DNA of 64,000 nucleotides from Vombatus ursinus (GCF_900497805.2 NW_020954562.1:26712318-26776317); one strand, 5' to 3'; numbered from the stretch's first letter, positions 1 through 11,857 are shown. Numbers and translations are program-made. Notes: generated from the letters alone by a model not told the origin.

Positions 1-489
1 AGTCCTTAGTGTTCAGAGGCAAAGGCAATTTTTAAAAGGAGACAACCAGATGCTTGCCTAATTAAATTAAATACTACACTGTATTTTCACAAAATATCAG
101 AACTTCTTTAAACATATTGAGGAGATTGCCTGTATTCTCTAAGTTATGAGATGTGGGTTATGAAAAATGATGCTAACTGGAAGTAGCAACAATCATGAGA
201 ATAAAGATTATCTGGTATTGGTGCTTAAGTGCATCATAAGATATTTTATTTTATCTTTAATACAAGTTTTGTTAAGATTTTTATGGATGATTGTAATTTG
301 GGATGCTTTTTTGAGGGCATGGACAAAACATTTTATGGTGGGCTAATAGCTGTGTTAGTGGGTCCCTGAGAGAGCAAGAAAGGGGAAAAGAGATGACATG
401 GGGACATGGAAATGGAGTCATGGTGCATAAGCAAAGCACTGAGCATACTATGAGTATTAGCAATAATCTTTGTTTTTATTATCTTATTA
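1..489. other. Unassigned AT-rich sequence
   Basis: I recognise no repeat family and no protein similarity here. Short open frames are interrupted and have no coding look. Confidence 0.4.
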
Positions 490-1280
490 TTCATAGAATT
501 TCAGAGCTGGAAAGATCTTAAAAGGTCATCTAATCCAATTCTTATTTGAACAAAAAATCTTCTCTGCAAAAATACCTGACAAATAGTTGTCAAGACTTTG
601 CTTGAAGACCTTTACTGAGGAGAAACACATTAGCTCCTCATGGAGCTCTGTTCATTATTGATAGTTCTAAATGTTTAGATGTTTTCTCTTTCAAGCTGAA
701 ATGGGCCTCTCTGCCACTTCTGCCCATTACTCTGACTGTAAGTTCTGCCATCTGTGACCAAGCATGTCAACACAGCCTTTCAAATACTTGGATAATTATC
801 ATGCCTAGTTTTTTCTTTTCCAGGCTGAGCAGACCATTGCCTCCAAACAATCTTCAGATGGCAGTCTCTTGAGGCACTTCACCACATTGATTGCCCTCCT
901 TTGGACATTCTCTACTTTTTTAATGCCTCTTCCCAAATGTGGCATCCAGAACTGCAAAAAAAAAAAAAAAATTACAATTGTGGTCTGACACAAGCAAAGT
1001 ACATGGAGACAATCACCTCCTAATTCCTAGATTTTATACCCCTCTCAATTCAGTTCAAAACAGCATTAGCTTTTTATTGATGTAGCACATTCTTGATTTA
1101 TATTCAGCTTGTAGTCCAGTCAATCCTCCAGACCTTTTCGGAATGAACTGTTGTCTGACTTTGCATCCCTAATGTTGTACTTGTGTAGTTGTTGCCTTTA
1201 TTTCTGTTAAATTTTATCCTTCTTAAAAACAAAAACAAAAAATCTTTTTTTATGTCCTTAGCTTTCTTCAGGATCCTTAA
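490..1280 (-). mobile_element. CR1/L3-type LINE fragment (antisense)
   Basis: The reverse strand at about 805-993 encodes LQFWMPHLGRGIKKVENVQ, which resembles the end of a CR1-clade reverse transcriptase (the 'Q-W-P-L-K-KLE-VQRR' region). The plus strand reads like the familiar CR1 3' region: an 'ATAGAATTTCAGAGCTGGAAAG' type start, then 'TTGCCCTCCTTTGGACATTC' and 'TGTGGCATCCAGAACTG'. It is old and heavily diverged, and an A-run sits at 957-971. A second copy of the same family lies at 60440-61280 in the same orientation. The downstream boundary near 1280 is approximate. Confidence 0.65.
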
Positions 1281-2056
1281 TTCACTCTTAGCTCTAACGT
1301 TTCTGACACTATTGTTATGGAACTACACTATACTTCTGCATTCAACCACTATTATCTGCTACTGTCTATATCTTCTGTTCTTGGGGGAAAAAAAAACTAA
1401 ATCAGTGAGTTCCCCATGAATCCACACATTTTCAGACAACTCTCTCTTTTCCTCCTCATGAGAATCATTTTTCTCTTTGTATTACGAATTTCAGTCTTGA
1501 GGGCTTCCCATTCCCTTGGGATCCTACCTGTCCTTTCTATAAACTCACTGGAATCTTTTTTTCCCCAAAACTAGGATGACCTAAAACTATTTCACCATCA
1601 CAAATTCTAAAATGGAGTATTTATTTTTCCCATGGTTCCCATCATTTCCATGTGAAGCTGTTCTTTGTAGTTGCAAATCAGGCTTACAAAAGAAGTTCCC
1701 CTCAGTGATTGCTCCATCTTTTGAAGAATAAAATCTTCACTGAGGCAGAAACATAAACTATTTTGTTTTGGGCAGAGACAGAGCTCCAAGCAATTGTCCA
1801 GATAATAGTAATGGGCATCACTATTAAGTAATGCACCTATGCTGGGCCTGTGACTTGTTTTCTGAACTTCTTATCTAATTCCTTTTTCTTTCTAGGTCAC
1901 CTATAAAATGATCTGATAATAATATGACTTCTGTTTCTGTCTCTGTGTGCTCTCCACCTTGCTTCTTCCCTTTGTTTTCTGAATTTCCCTACATGAATAT
2001 GTCTTCTTAAAACATACCCCAGCTACCCTAAACCTATCCTGTTCCTTTTGCCTAAG
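1281..2056. other. Unassigned sequence, possible continuation of the CR1/L3 copy
   Basis: AT-rich, with pyrimidine-rich stretches. It follows the CR1/L3 fragment without a clear break and may be a more diverged part of it, but I see no protein match that proves this. Confidence 0.3.
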
Positions 2057-2902
2057 ATAATAATAATAATGTTGAGGCTTAGGGGTTCTGGGACCCCAAG
2101 ATCACAACAAGCAGATCCTGCCCAAAAGAATTCGACCTCCTTTCAGCCAAAGACAAGGTTTATTAGAACATCTGTCGTATTGGGCAGACTCTTAAGGAAT
2201 CTAAACATTAGTGAACTAGTGGATAGATTGTAAGAATCTCAGCAGTGGCTAGATTATAAGAATCTGAGCACCTTAATACAGACAAGATGGATCTTATATA
2301 CAGAAAAGACTGTGGGAGGGATCTAGGAGTGGCCAAGTAGTTTGGGGTGACTGGAGGAGGGGTCTAGGGAGGATCTGGATGGGAGTGGCTAGTAAACTGG
2401 GGTGAACAGAACACCTGGGACCTGAACTACATGGCCAAGGGAGAATGGAGCCTAGCTAGGATTAAGGGTGGGAAATGGCCTGGGGACCCTAGGGAGGTAA
2501 GGCAATGGAGGGCTAGGCTAGGTTAAGGGTAACAGAGAATTGGGAGATTGGGTATATATAGCCACATTGAAAGTCCAGTTGATGGGATTATAGCCCCAGG
2601 GCAATGCCAGAGACTTGGCCATGTGGGAAAGTGCAAGGTTTTTCCTTTTTTAGGGTCTAGATCCCATTCTCATCAATAACAGCTAGCATTTATATAGACT
2701 TTAAAGTTTACAAAGCTCTGTACATATATTCTCTCATTTGAGACTCACATCAACCCCTGGAGTTAGGTGCTATTATCATCCCCTTTTTTACAGATCAGGA
2801 AAATAAGGATGAGAGAGGTCATACCTGAGGTCTGAGACAGGATTTGAACTTGCATCTTCCTGATTCCAAGTTCAGGACTCTTATTCACTGTCCACCTTGC
2901 TG
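2057..2902 (+). repeat. MIR-type SINE split by a solo LTR
   Basis: The SINE head (a TAA-rich run, then AGCTAGCATTTATATAG) is broken at 2069/2680 by an LTR. The body resumes at 2680 with the MIR landmarks in order: a 'TTTACAAAGCTCTGTACATA' segment, 'CTCACATCAACCCC', 'GGTGCTATTATCATCCCC', 'ACAGATCAGGAAAATAAG', then the degraded CORE and 'GGATTTGAACTTGCATCTTCCTGA'. The SINE must therefore be older than the LTR. Confidence 0.7.
2070..2675 (-). mobile_element. Solo LTR of an endogenous retrovirus-like element
   Basis: About 606 bp bounded by TGTTGAG and CTCATCA, which are near-perfect inverted ends of the TG...CA type. ATAA stands on both sides (2066-2069 and 2676-2679) as a 4-bp target duplication. 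Read on the minus strand it has a TATA-like box (TATATAAGATCC), then AATAAACC as a polyadenylation signal, then a short U5-like end, in the expected U3-R-U5 order. No internal gag, pol or env region is present, so it is a solo LTR left by recombination. The family is unnamed by me. Clean ends suggest moderate age. Confidence 0.7.
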
Positions 2903-2991
2903 TAGTACATGCACTTACATACATGACCTAAGTCATGGGCCCTATCTCATCAGGTCTCAAATGAAACCTGCAAAGTCAAAGTTACCTTCTT

Positions 2992-3065
2992 GGATGAATG
3001 AATGAAAAGAAAAAAAAAACATTTATTAAGCGCTTGTTATGTGCCAAACATTATGCTAAGTAGCT
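2992..3065 (-). repeat. L2 3'-end fragment (antisense)
   Basis: A GAATGAATGAATGAA run leads into ACATTTATTAAGCGCTTG and GTGCCAAACATTATGCTAAG. This is the reverse complement of the L2 3' tail (...AGCACAGTGCCTGGCACATAG...AATAAATG, then the TGAA-type run). Confidence 0.6.
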
Positions 3066-4317
3066 CCCTTTTGAGCAGGCAAAGGAGCAATAACTCAATA
3101 CCCAAGTTACAAAATAAAGAGACAGAAACTCTAGAGGAAATATGGACCTGGGACTCACAACATGGGGAAAGTAGAACTTGACATTCAATGGAAACTGAAT
3201 CTCAGTAGTTCAGTGTTTCAACTGTTTCAACAGTTTGAGCTGTTTGGTTATTGGCAGAGAACTCCAAGCTTTGCTAATCCATTATATGGAAAAATGAATG
3301 GAGTCAGAAGCCAGCCAAGACAAGAACCAGTGCTACCATTGTTGATTTTGGCACCTCTCCCTTGCTCTCTGACCTTGAGTATAAACGAAACTCCTCTCTC
3401 CTAAAGTTGCTTCAGGTCATTTCTTTCACTCCTCCAGGGCAAACCTGGATTCTACCCAGGGAACTGGGGAATGAGGTGGGGAGAGAAGGGAAAGGGCAGC
3501 TGTAGAGTAAGGGAAGTTACATTGAAATCTTTGTACAAAATTTTGCTTGGCTTTTAAAGCCCCGCCTACCTTTCCTGTCTTCTTTTCTACCTTACTCCCA
3601 GCCTCAGAATTTATAATCTAGCTTTTCCTCCAAGAACATAATGGCACAGAGGTTTTAGCCATTCCTCCTCAGGAGATCTGATAAGATAGCAGAGTGATTC
3701 AAAAGCTCCCATCTCCATGAGAATATTGTTCCTAGGCTCAAAAATTACAAGAGATCCAGTCTCTTACTGGCCTAGGGAGAGATTGTTGTTCTTTTAGACT
3801 GGAACTACCAGAAGTCCATGCAAATATTCTGAAACTTCTCCATGACCTGCTGGGAACTGGTTCTAACAAGGGGCAACACTTTATATATGTTTTTCCCATT
3901 CGGTTTTGATTTTAAAATGCCAATAAGTTCATTATATTGGTGGTATGCTTTAAAAAGAGAAGAGTTTTCTATGTGGGCATCAAATACTTTAGTATTTTCA
4001 TTATATTTAGGTCATTTTATGTGTTTGGCATACACAAATAAACCATGAATACAGAACTGAGGCAAAGTGTAATGATCAATAAAGGTAGTGTGAATATTAC
4101 AGTACTTTTGGTTGACTTGTTCAAAAATTATCAAATCAATAACAAGTTGCTCTTTGCACATCTGGGACTTTTGGCACATCTTTTTTGCTCTTCAGACAAT
4201 ATGTGTGTAAATATAAGATACGTTTTTCGTGATTATACACAGTGAATACTTCGTATAGAGTTTTATAAGCAAATAACTAGCCATATTTGGAGGTGTCATG
4301 AGTGTTCTCATCATCTG
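3066..4317. other. Unassigned sequence
   Basis: No repeat or gene is recognised. An open frame at 3162-3404 has no recognisable protein and no splice context, so I do not call it a gene. Confidence 0.35.
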
Positions 4318-4440
4318 AATGGATGAATAAGCATTAATTCAATGTTTACTATGTGCTACGCACTGTTTAGAGCATAGTGTACACAAATTATGAGACTATT
4401 CCTATTCTTGAGAAATTCACCCTCTAATTGGTAAAGGTAA
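4318..4440 (-). repeat. L2 3'-end fragment (antisense)
   Basis: GGATGAATAAGCATTAATTC, then TTTACTATGTGCTACGCACTG and later GAGAAATTCACCCTCTAATTGG. These match in order the reverse complement of the L2 3' UTR: tail, 'GTGCCTGGCAC', then 'CCATTAGA...CTCCTTGAGGG'. Confidence 0.6.
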
Positions 4441-5689
4441 GTTTCAGAATAAATGGAAAGTCCCAGAAGTTCTCAGGGTTCAGTACTAGGGAAGATGGCA
4501 AGGCCCAGGTGTCAGATAGCAAGGCCAGGTAAATATGTGATGCCTTGCATTAAGAAAAGTAGGATTAGACTTCTGAACTCTCAGATCTTAGAGGGAGCTG
4601 GTAAAAAGCTTTACTAGTCATTCAGAAACCACTCTGAAGTGTTTAAGCCAATTATGGATTTTATCTGGTCTTGGTGCTTTCTAGTTTGATAGAGAAGCTA
4701 TAGTTTTAGTCACTTTTCTTGACATAACTGTTCCGCCACTCATTGTATTAATGATAAACAACTTTTGTACTGGAATTCTTGCAAGCATATACAATAGACT
4801 ACCTATAATTGTCCATATCCTTCTTACTTAGGAATTCTCTCTGTCCTCTGATTTTTTTTTTTTTTACTTCTCAGGCCTCTGTAGTAAAATTTTTGATTAA
4901 TGTCCAATCACTTATTTTGTTCTTTATGCAATATTGAGTCATTGTATTACCTTAACCTTTTGACTTATACTTCAGTTGCTGATTAAGGGAATCTGGGATT
5001 TATGATAGACCTTTGTTTTCCAAATCCCTTTCTTTATGTTTCTTTTTGGTTAGTTTTAATAGGGAGACTCGGCATTCAAGTCTTACACTCTGTGTATGAG
5101 CTTGATATTGATTTAATCTTCCAATACCTTCCCAGGAGTCTTTAATGACATTCACAAATCACTAAGTCACTTCTGCCATCATGGTAGATCCTTGATCTTA
5201 CTTATCCCTATAAGTATTCCTTAATAGCTCCACCTTTCCTCTTATTGTCTTATAATGGCAATAACTACCATATATATTCTTATGTAGGTCCTGAAATGCT
5301 TTTTTATTCTGTCAGATATTGTGGGAAAAATAATGCATTCATTTATGATGGTTATGGCAAAATGGCACCTTTAAAAATTACTCTATTTTGTTATAATTGG
5401 TCTGCTAACTGAATTCATGGCATCAAACTAAAAAAAAGGAGATTTTTAGGATTTCCTTTACAAAATCATTTGAGATATCAGCAATTATTTTTGTTACTTG
5501 TTTTATTTTTAGGCAGAATTTCTGGAGTTTGCAATAAGTAAAGATTTTCAATTACCTCAGACTCTTCAACTTTTCCCTTTATAGATTCTAGATAACACCT
5601 CGTTTTCAAGTCTATTTTCATCTGCTCTTGGCTGATAGATGAAATTATTTCTTAAGATTTCCCTGCCTTGGTCTTTAGCTTCTCTTTCC
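4441..5689. other. Unassigned AT-rich sequence, possibly an old antisense LINE
   Basis: T-rich, with phrases that look like a decayed LINE read backwards, for example around 4640-4700 and 4900-5060. No reverse-transcriptase motif can be read on either strand, so the family is undecided. Confidence 0.25.
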
Positions 5690-5835
5690 CTGGTCTATAT
5701 GTACTGTCTCCCTCTATTAGAAGGTAAGCTTATTGAAATCAAGGATTGTGTCTCTTTTTATGTTGACATTTCCAGTGCTTAGCATGGTGCCTCACACATA
5801 GTGAGCTCATAATAAATGCTTTTTTGTTCATTCAT
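5690..5835 (+). repeat. L2 3' end
   Basis: Landmarks in order: GAAGGTAAGCTTATTGAAATC (the 'TGTAAGCTCCTTGAGGGCAG' region), AAGGATTGTGTCTC, CCAGTGCTTAGCATGGTGCC, then ATAATAAATGCTTTTTT. This is the sense L2 3' UTR. Confidence 0.75.
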
Positions 5836-6424
5836 CTATTCATTTAATAATTTGTTGGGTGACTTGGCTCTGAGAGTTCCTCTTAACAAAAAGCAGTAGG
5901 AAATCCTTGCCTGCAAATGTTAAGATCTGTTTCCAGGTTTGTTATGCACTTGTATAAGTGCATAATGAAAACATTCATCTTTTGTCCATTTCATATGTAC
6001 TTATGGTATGGCTGCTTTAGAAGTCAGATACATCAGCACCAAAACATTTCCAGCAACTTGGGTATTGGTATTGGTGCCTAAGAAAAGCCTAAATCCTCCA
6101 TGTCAAACTGATCATTGTTTTGATTTAAGGCCAGCCTGTAACCCTATGCTAACCTTTAAATTCATTGAAGCAGTTTCATGATATTGGCTAATATATTAAC
6201 TCTATTAGTGGTATTGCTGTAACCCAATTTGAAATTATTTTAGGGTTTCTGCCAGACTTTTACAGCTACTATAGAGGCCCTAGGGCACATAAATCACTTG
6301 CTGTACATCACCCTAGGTGGTTATTCCTATTTCTCCACTGTCCCTCCCCCTCACTGCATACCCCATGTATTGGGCTTGGAAAGGGTTATTTTTATTATTC
6401 TTAGAAGGCTACTATATTCTAGTA
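5836..6424. other. Unassigned sequence
   Basis: I see nothing recognisable between the L2 end and the MIR. Confidence 0.35.
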
Positions 6425-6645
6425 AAAAGGCATAATACTTAGAGCCACTTGAGTCCTGCATTCAAATCTTAGCCCTGACACTAATTGTGAAATCCTAGGC
6501 AAGTCATTTGATCTCAGTTGTCTCATTTCTGAAATGGGGACAATAATATTTTCAGCATCTCACAGGTTGTGGTGAGAAATGACTTCCTAAACCTTAAAGC
6601 ATTACATAATTATAAATTATTATTGGTAGAGATTTGAATGATTAC
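6425..6645 (+). repeat. MIR-type CORE-SINE
   Basis: A degraded tRNA-like head with 'GAGTCCTGCATTCAAATCTTAG', the CORE 'GGCAAGTCATTTGATCTCAG' and 'TCTGAAATGGGGACAATAATA', then a tail with 'GTTGTGGTGAGAAATGA' and 'AAAGCATTACATAATTATAA'. The order is that of MIR. Confidence 0.75.
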
Positions 6646-6944
6646 AGGTTTGAAAAGAAGATATGTGTGGAATAAAGTATTTGACAGGCCATCTTATTCT
6701 TCCTCACAGAATTTCAGTATCTTCTCCAACCTAGTTGTATTCTTTTTCCTCAAAAATTTAGTTGTTTCCTCTATATAGTATCAGATCCCACTTCTGTACC
6801 AGCCCTCTTTTTATTCTATCTTGCATGGCTCTATTATCTACAACTCTACTGATCACAAAACATTCTTTAGAATAGGATCATTTTCTACCTCTACTCTTCA
6901 GCTTGACTAATCATCAGTTTCCTCACTTGCCTTTTCTCTAACCT

Positions 6945-7320
6945 TTATCTTATTTTATTTTTATTTTTAAAATTTGATTTTTTTTCAATTAATGAAAATT
7001 CATCTTATCTTCCTTCCACTAACCCACTACCCCCAATTGAAAAAAGACTGAAAAAAAGAGAAAAAACCTTTGTAACAAATATACATAGTTAAGAAAAACA
7101 AATCCCCATGTTGCCCATGTCCAAAAAAAATGTCTTAATCTATACCTTGAGTCCATCAATTCCCTGTCAGGAGGTGGGTAGAATGTTTCATCATCTTTTC
7201 TCTGCAATAGTGATTAGTCATTGTGTTGATCAGATCAAATCTTTCAAAGCTGTTTGTACAAAGTTATTGTTTTTGTATAAATTGTTCTCCTGGTTTTGCT
7301 CACTTTACTCTTCCTCAGCA
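6945..7320 (-). repeat. L1 3'-UTR fragment (antisense)
   Basis: It parallels the 3' end of the larger minus-strand L1 (11858-12350): T-rich start, a 'TCTTAATCTATACC' stretch, 'AGAATGTTTCATCATC', 'AAGTTATTG', and finally 'GTTCTCCTGGTTTTGCTCACTTTACTC', which marks the end of L1 ORF2 read backwards. It is 5'-truncated and diverged. Confidence 0.65.
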
Positions 7321-8721
7321 CATAAAAATCTAGCCAAGAAATTATCTCTTTCCCTTTCCCCTTTTTATAAACTATCCAGACTTCCTCTTCTCAACACTAA
7401 TTCATATCAGATAAAGCCTAGAGTTCATTTTTTGTACCCTAAACTATCTTCATTTCCCATTTGTCACCTTTTCCTATTTATTCATCCCATTCCCCTACCA
7501 AATTGACAGTCAACCATCAACCACCTCTTCCTTTTGAACAAAAATCCCAAATCCTTTATCACTTTTTTTCTTGTCATTTACTCCTGTCCTATGCCCTGAA
7601 AAGGGTCCCTGCTTTACCACTAGAATTTTTTCTTTTTCTCGTGGGTGCCCCTTCTCACACATCTGTCTTTCAGACAGTGTCTCATCTAAAACGCATAGAA
7701 TCAGGAAAATCACAGAGTTGCCCAAAAGGAAAGTTGCCAGTAAGAAACAAAATAATTTGGGGAATTGACAAAATACATGAAAAAAGAACACAGAATCAAA
7801 ATGAGATGGTGATGGGTTGAGGGAAATAAGATCAGATAAATTTCTCTTACTTTCCTAGTAGACCAACTACAATTATGTCACCTGACCAGCAGAAACATCT
7901 GCACAGAGTGTTGTTTTATTTTTTTTAAGAGGAAGTTTAATTTGTTCTTTCTGCTTTACAAGTAAAATATTTCAAAAAAGTTTTTGCTTAAAGGACCAGT
8001 GATCTAACTTGAATGATCAGGTATTCCAATGTGAAGCTGAAGCAGTATTCCTTGGGGGAAAAAAATCTGGGTTTATAATGGATGTGCCCATTCAGCTTAA
8101 CTGCAAAGGCAACAGCAGCGGCATAAGAAATGAAAATCCATTATCTGAAGTGGAAGAAATGGTAGGTATCAACAGAAACATGCCAGTGTGTATAACTTTT
8201 TGTAGTTTGACAGAAAAGGCTAAGTGCATTCAAGTTTCTATGCTATTGGTTAGATGGGCCTCCTGTAGTTGGAAAAAGACAAATAATACATGGGCTTGAA
8301 AGTCTGTCGATGGCAAATTGGAATAGGGATGAGTCATAAATCCAAGGGCAAAGGATCATCAAGGAGACATTTGCTTAATAAATTGTGATGGTTATATCTA
8401 CCCTGTAAACATCCAGACATTTTTTTTCAGCCAGCAACTTAAAAAAACATCTACTAAAACAGAGGATTGCAATCTGCATCAGGGGAGAGAATGTGCACAC
8501 TGAAGAAATTACAACTTTTTGGAGTATTGTGATAACTACTGGGCCATATGCAAAATAACTCTGTTCTCATTCTCAAAGCAGTCAATGCAAAAGAGAATCC
8601 CAGTCACAAATATGTCCCTGTCAGACACTAACACATCTTTTACGAAGCTGAGCTTGAACATGTCCAAGCTTGAGCAACATCCAGAAACTTTTGAAACAGC
8701 TCTAGATACAAAGAATCAATG
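7321..8721. other. Unassigned sequence
   Basis: Pyrimidine-rich at 7320-7640, more balanced after 7800. The overlapping open frames at 7461-7820 and 8009-8299 show no domain, no repeat family and no codon pattern that would support a gene. Confidence 0.3.
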
Positions 8722-8790
8722 ATCTTAATCATAATAGCTAAAATTTATATAGCATTTACTATGTGTCAGGCACTGTGTTAAATTATCAAA
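8722..8790 (+). repeat. MIR head fragment
   Basis: AATAGCTAAAATTTATATAG followed by CATTTACTATGTGTCAGGCA, the MIR 5' part, cut off after 'CACTGTGTTAAAT'. Confidence 0.55.
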
Positions 8791-9781
8791 GAATGTGGAA
8801 GATCCTCTCACCAGAACTCCCCAAATGCAGGTAAACTAGATTAAATTAACCTAAAAGAAGGATGAATAAGGTGAATAGGTTGAACATAGGGAGTTGTATT
8901 CTAAGTATATGGAAATATCATCTATAAGTGCAAGAAAAAGAATAAGTATTTCAATATTTCAGGGATCTGTGATTTTGCAGGTACTACAGTGTAGTGAAAA
9001 GAACAGAACCACCAACAAGTGTACTACTTCCTCTTGACAAGGACACTTCATTTTGGAGAAACCAAATTTCAGCATATAGCAAGCAGTGCATGACTGAGTC
9101 CAATCTGAAGGAAGTACCTCTCCATTGCACGTAAAAGAAATTTGTGCACTGCCCTCTTATAGGTCCTTCTGATGGTTCTTGAAACATGGTCTATTTCCTG
9201 CTGTGATCCATACTGAACAATAATGGCCCTGTATGGATCAGAGCTTGTGAGAAGTTGGGAATAGTGTTTACACACAACTTAGTTCAAGTAGCATTTTAGA
9301 AAGGGAAAACGCCTGGTGCTAAGAAATCCAGGATCTTTTGAGTACCTTGGAAAATGCACTTAACATAAAAGGAAAAATGATAATGGAAGGACAGCCTTCA
9401 TTTGAATGGACAAGTTTGGAGATAAGGACAGTATTGTAGAGTTAGCATAAGATCCTCTACTTGAATCTTTGGAAATTTTCTGAAATGCCTTTCATGTTCT
9501 GGCTAGACAGATTTTTTTTTTAAGAGGAAGACAAAGAAGAAATTTTGAGGCAATGATTCACATCCATTATGGTCAACAGTAGCCTCTAGATCCCATCATA
9601 ACTCTGAGGGAAGAGATACAAGTTCTTTGAGTATGCAAGGTGCCTTTAATAATGAAAGTCAAAGTAAAGAGGACGTCAATGGAACTCAAAGCAGGCATCT
9701 TTGCTGTGTTAGAGTAGTACCTTATAAATCTTCTGGATGATAAAAATGTTCAGGAAGTCACAAATTCTGAGCAGTTACTCT
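8791..9781. other. Unassigned sequence with a minus-strand open frame
   Basis: A 68-residue minus-strand frame at 9069-9275 reads MCKHYSQLLTSSDPYRAIIV and continues with a basic stretch (RRTYKRAVHKF). I do not recognise it. It could be a chance frame or a scrap of a processed pseudogene. No repeat landmark is seen in the interval. Confidence 0.25.
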
Positions 9782-10143
9782 TAACTGAGAAGACTGAGGC
9801 AGTAGAGTGGATAGAGGGTGGGCTTAGAATCAGCTCAAATCCTAATTCAGTCACTTACTAGTTTATGTGATAGTGGGCAAGTCAATCAATCAATCAATAA
9901 ATGTTTTAGTCAGCCTAAGTAAGCATCCTCAGTGTCCAGTTCTTTACCATCACAAAAAAAAAAATTGTTGGCATGTGACCTTTTGCTCTTTCATTGATCT
10001 CTTTGGGGTATAAATCTAGGAGTGTCAAAGGGCATCAATACTTTACTCATCTTTAAAATAATCCTATCTCCCAGGAATGTTGTGAGGATAAAAGTGAAAT
10101 AACATTTGTAAAGCACTTTGCAAACCTAAAAGTATTACATACT
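9782..10143 (+). repeat. CORE-SINE split by L2/L1 scraps
   Basis: The SINE head and CORE run from GAGGCAGTAGAGTGGATAGAGG to AGTGGGCAAGTCA (9782-9885). The tail resumes about 10036 with ACTCATCTTTAAAATAATCC, TGTTGTGAGGATAAAAGTGA and AAAGCACTTTGCAAACC. In between are a short L2-tail-like AATCAATCAATCAATAAATG and an antisense scrap of L1 ORF2 C-terminal sequence (about 9935-10030). Confidence 0.6.
9935..10033 (-). repeat. L1 ORF2 3'-part scrap (antisense)
   Basis: TTCTTTACCATCACAAAAA and TCTCTTTGGGGTATAAATC parallel the minus-strand L1 at about 12445-12560 (TTCTTTGCAACCACAAAAAG and TCTCTTTGAGATACAGAC). It lies inside the CORE-SINE. Confidence 0.55.
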
Positions 10144-10144
10144 T

Positions 10145-10250
10145 GGGGCAGCTAGGTGGTGCAGTGGATAGAGCACCAGCCCTGAAGTCAGGAGGACCTG
10201 AGTTCAAATTCTACCTCCGACACTTAATAGCTGTGTGATCCCTATTGCTT
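10145..10250 (+). repeat. tRNA-derived short SINE
   Basis: Well-preserved head GGGGCAGCTAGGTGGTGCAG, then TGGATAGAGCACCAGCCCTG and AGTTCAAATTC (the B-box region), ending in a shortened CORE. It runs into the GATA microsatellite, which may have grown from its tail. Confidence 0.8.
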
Positions 10251-10400
10251 ACAATATAGATAGATAGATAGATAGATAGATATAGATATGCATGTGTATA
10301 GGTACATGTATACACATATATAGGTATGTGTATACCTATATATGTATGTGTGTATGTGTATAGATATAGATAGATAGATAGATAGATATAGATATATATA
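10251..10400. repeat. GATA/TA/TG microsatellite
   Basis: Runs of GATA flank a middle of TATG/TATA units, including the self-complementary TATAGGTATGTGTATACCTATA. Confidence 0.85.
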
Positions 10401-10944
10401 GGCCGAAGGAAAGAGGTAGGTCATTGCTACTACAATTCTTCTTCATATATCTCTATTCATCTTCCTTTACACCTCAGAAAGTGTTTATATCTTTACCTAT
10501 CTTTTTTTTCCAATCAAACCCCTCCCAACATTTGTGCTTTTCATCCTATACTGTCTTTCCTGCCCTGACCCCTACTTCTTCTACCTATCTGCTTTAAAAC
10601 CTATTTCATCAATTATTACCTTTTTTTTTAATCTCTTACTCTCCACTGGACATTTTCCTTACAAACATGCTCAATACTACCCACACACCCAAGAAAAACT
10701 TTCTTACATTCTTCTAAGACTCCTTTAAATTACCTTTCTCTCTCTTTCCTTTCACTGCCATACTTTCCCTTTCATTTTCATATATTGTGGGGTTTGTTTT
10801 AGAATTACAAAGGAGCTGTTTCCCTTCTGAGAGAATCCCTAACTACAGTATGGCACTACAAATCTTAGGGATTGTTTAGGGTCCTAGGAAGGAAGGTGGC
10901 ACTCACCAGAAAGGGAGGAGAATTTAATTGATTGTGTGTAAAAA
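10401..10944. other. Pyrimidine-rich unassigned sequence
   Basis: CT-rich up to about 10780, then mixed. No repeat landmark and no coding signal is recognised. Confidence 0.35.
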
Positions 10945-11065
10945 TGGGTAGTAGGTCATTGAGTCCGACTTCTTTATTTTACAAGGAAACTGAGGGTAAT
11001 AGAAGCTAACCAACTAGACTAAGGCCATGACTAATACATGGCAAAGGCAGAACTGGACTGTAGTC
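10945..11065 (+). repeat. MIR-like SINE fragment
   Basis: AGGTCATTGAGTCCGACTTC, TTTTACAAGGAAACTGAGG and ATGGCAAAGGCAGAACTGGA, in the order seen in MIR-type elements. Diverged. Confidence 0.5.
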
Positions 11066-11834
11066 CTTATTACGGGTCATTGTCTTTCAATCATACTACA
11101 TAGACCTACCACACTAAATTGTCCCAAGGAGTATCCTTCATTTGCTTCTACTTTTTCATCACTGATCCACTTCTTGACTCTTCACAGTCTGGATTCCACC
11201 CCAAATAGAATACCAGTTACTCTCCGGGTCAACAGTTACCAAACCCCTCTTGGCCTTCATCTTCTGAGTTTCATATCTTTAAGTTGAATCATACTTATGT
11301 ACCTTATGTCCCAGTATCTTAAGGTATGGGCTCACGTGGACCAATTTTAATCTTGGGGGAGGGATGGGACCTTGAAATAACTCTTCTTTGCCTCACTTTG
11401 TCCTGGCCTAAAATTTCCTGAGGAACATATTAAAAGAAAGCTCATCACTATATTGTTACCGTTGTGAGCAAAAGGTATCCCAGTTCCCATGGAAGTACTC
11501 AACATAAAAATGCTTATGAAGCACAGAACACAGTGTAGAAAATGCCTAAAATACATAAAAAAAAACATGAAATAGCCCATAACAATCATTTCAATTCTCC
11601 TTCCTTTCTGGTGAATCCCATTTTCCCTCCAAGGACCCAAGTAGTCCCCTAGACTTATAGTGCTATGATGTGGTTTAACTCTCAGGAGCAAAATAAACTT
11701 TGCAACTGCTAAAGAGACACCTTCCCCTCTATATTCGAGGGTGAACTTTTGTCATCCCAGGAATGCTTACAGGACTCCAACCTTAGAACTTGGACTGTCC
11801 CCCAGAAGGAAAATAAATTTGGAGTTAACTGTTA
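11066..11834. other. Unassigned sequence
   Basis: Nothing is recognised. The open frame on the minus strand (11347-11691) shows no known domain. Confidence 0.3.
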
Positions 11835-11842
11835 AGCAAACA

Positions 11843-11857
11843 AGCAAATATTTATTA
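11843..11857. repeat. Target-site duplication, left copy, of the outer L1
   Basis: AGCAAATATTTATTA here pairs with AGCAAGCATTTATTA at 24964-24978 (13 of 15 identical). Confidence 0.75.

Noticed and set aside
7461-7820. A 119-codon open frame with overlapping frames on both strands
   Set aside because: Low-complexity, pyrimidine-rich DNA, no domain and no splice context; long frames on both strands point to composition.
8009-8299. A 96-codon open frame
   Set aside because: No recognisable protein family, no conserved motif and no start or splice context; length is within chance for AT-rich DNA of this size.
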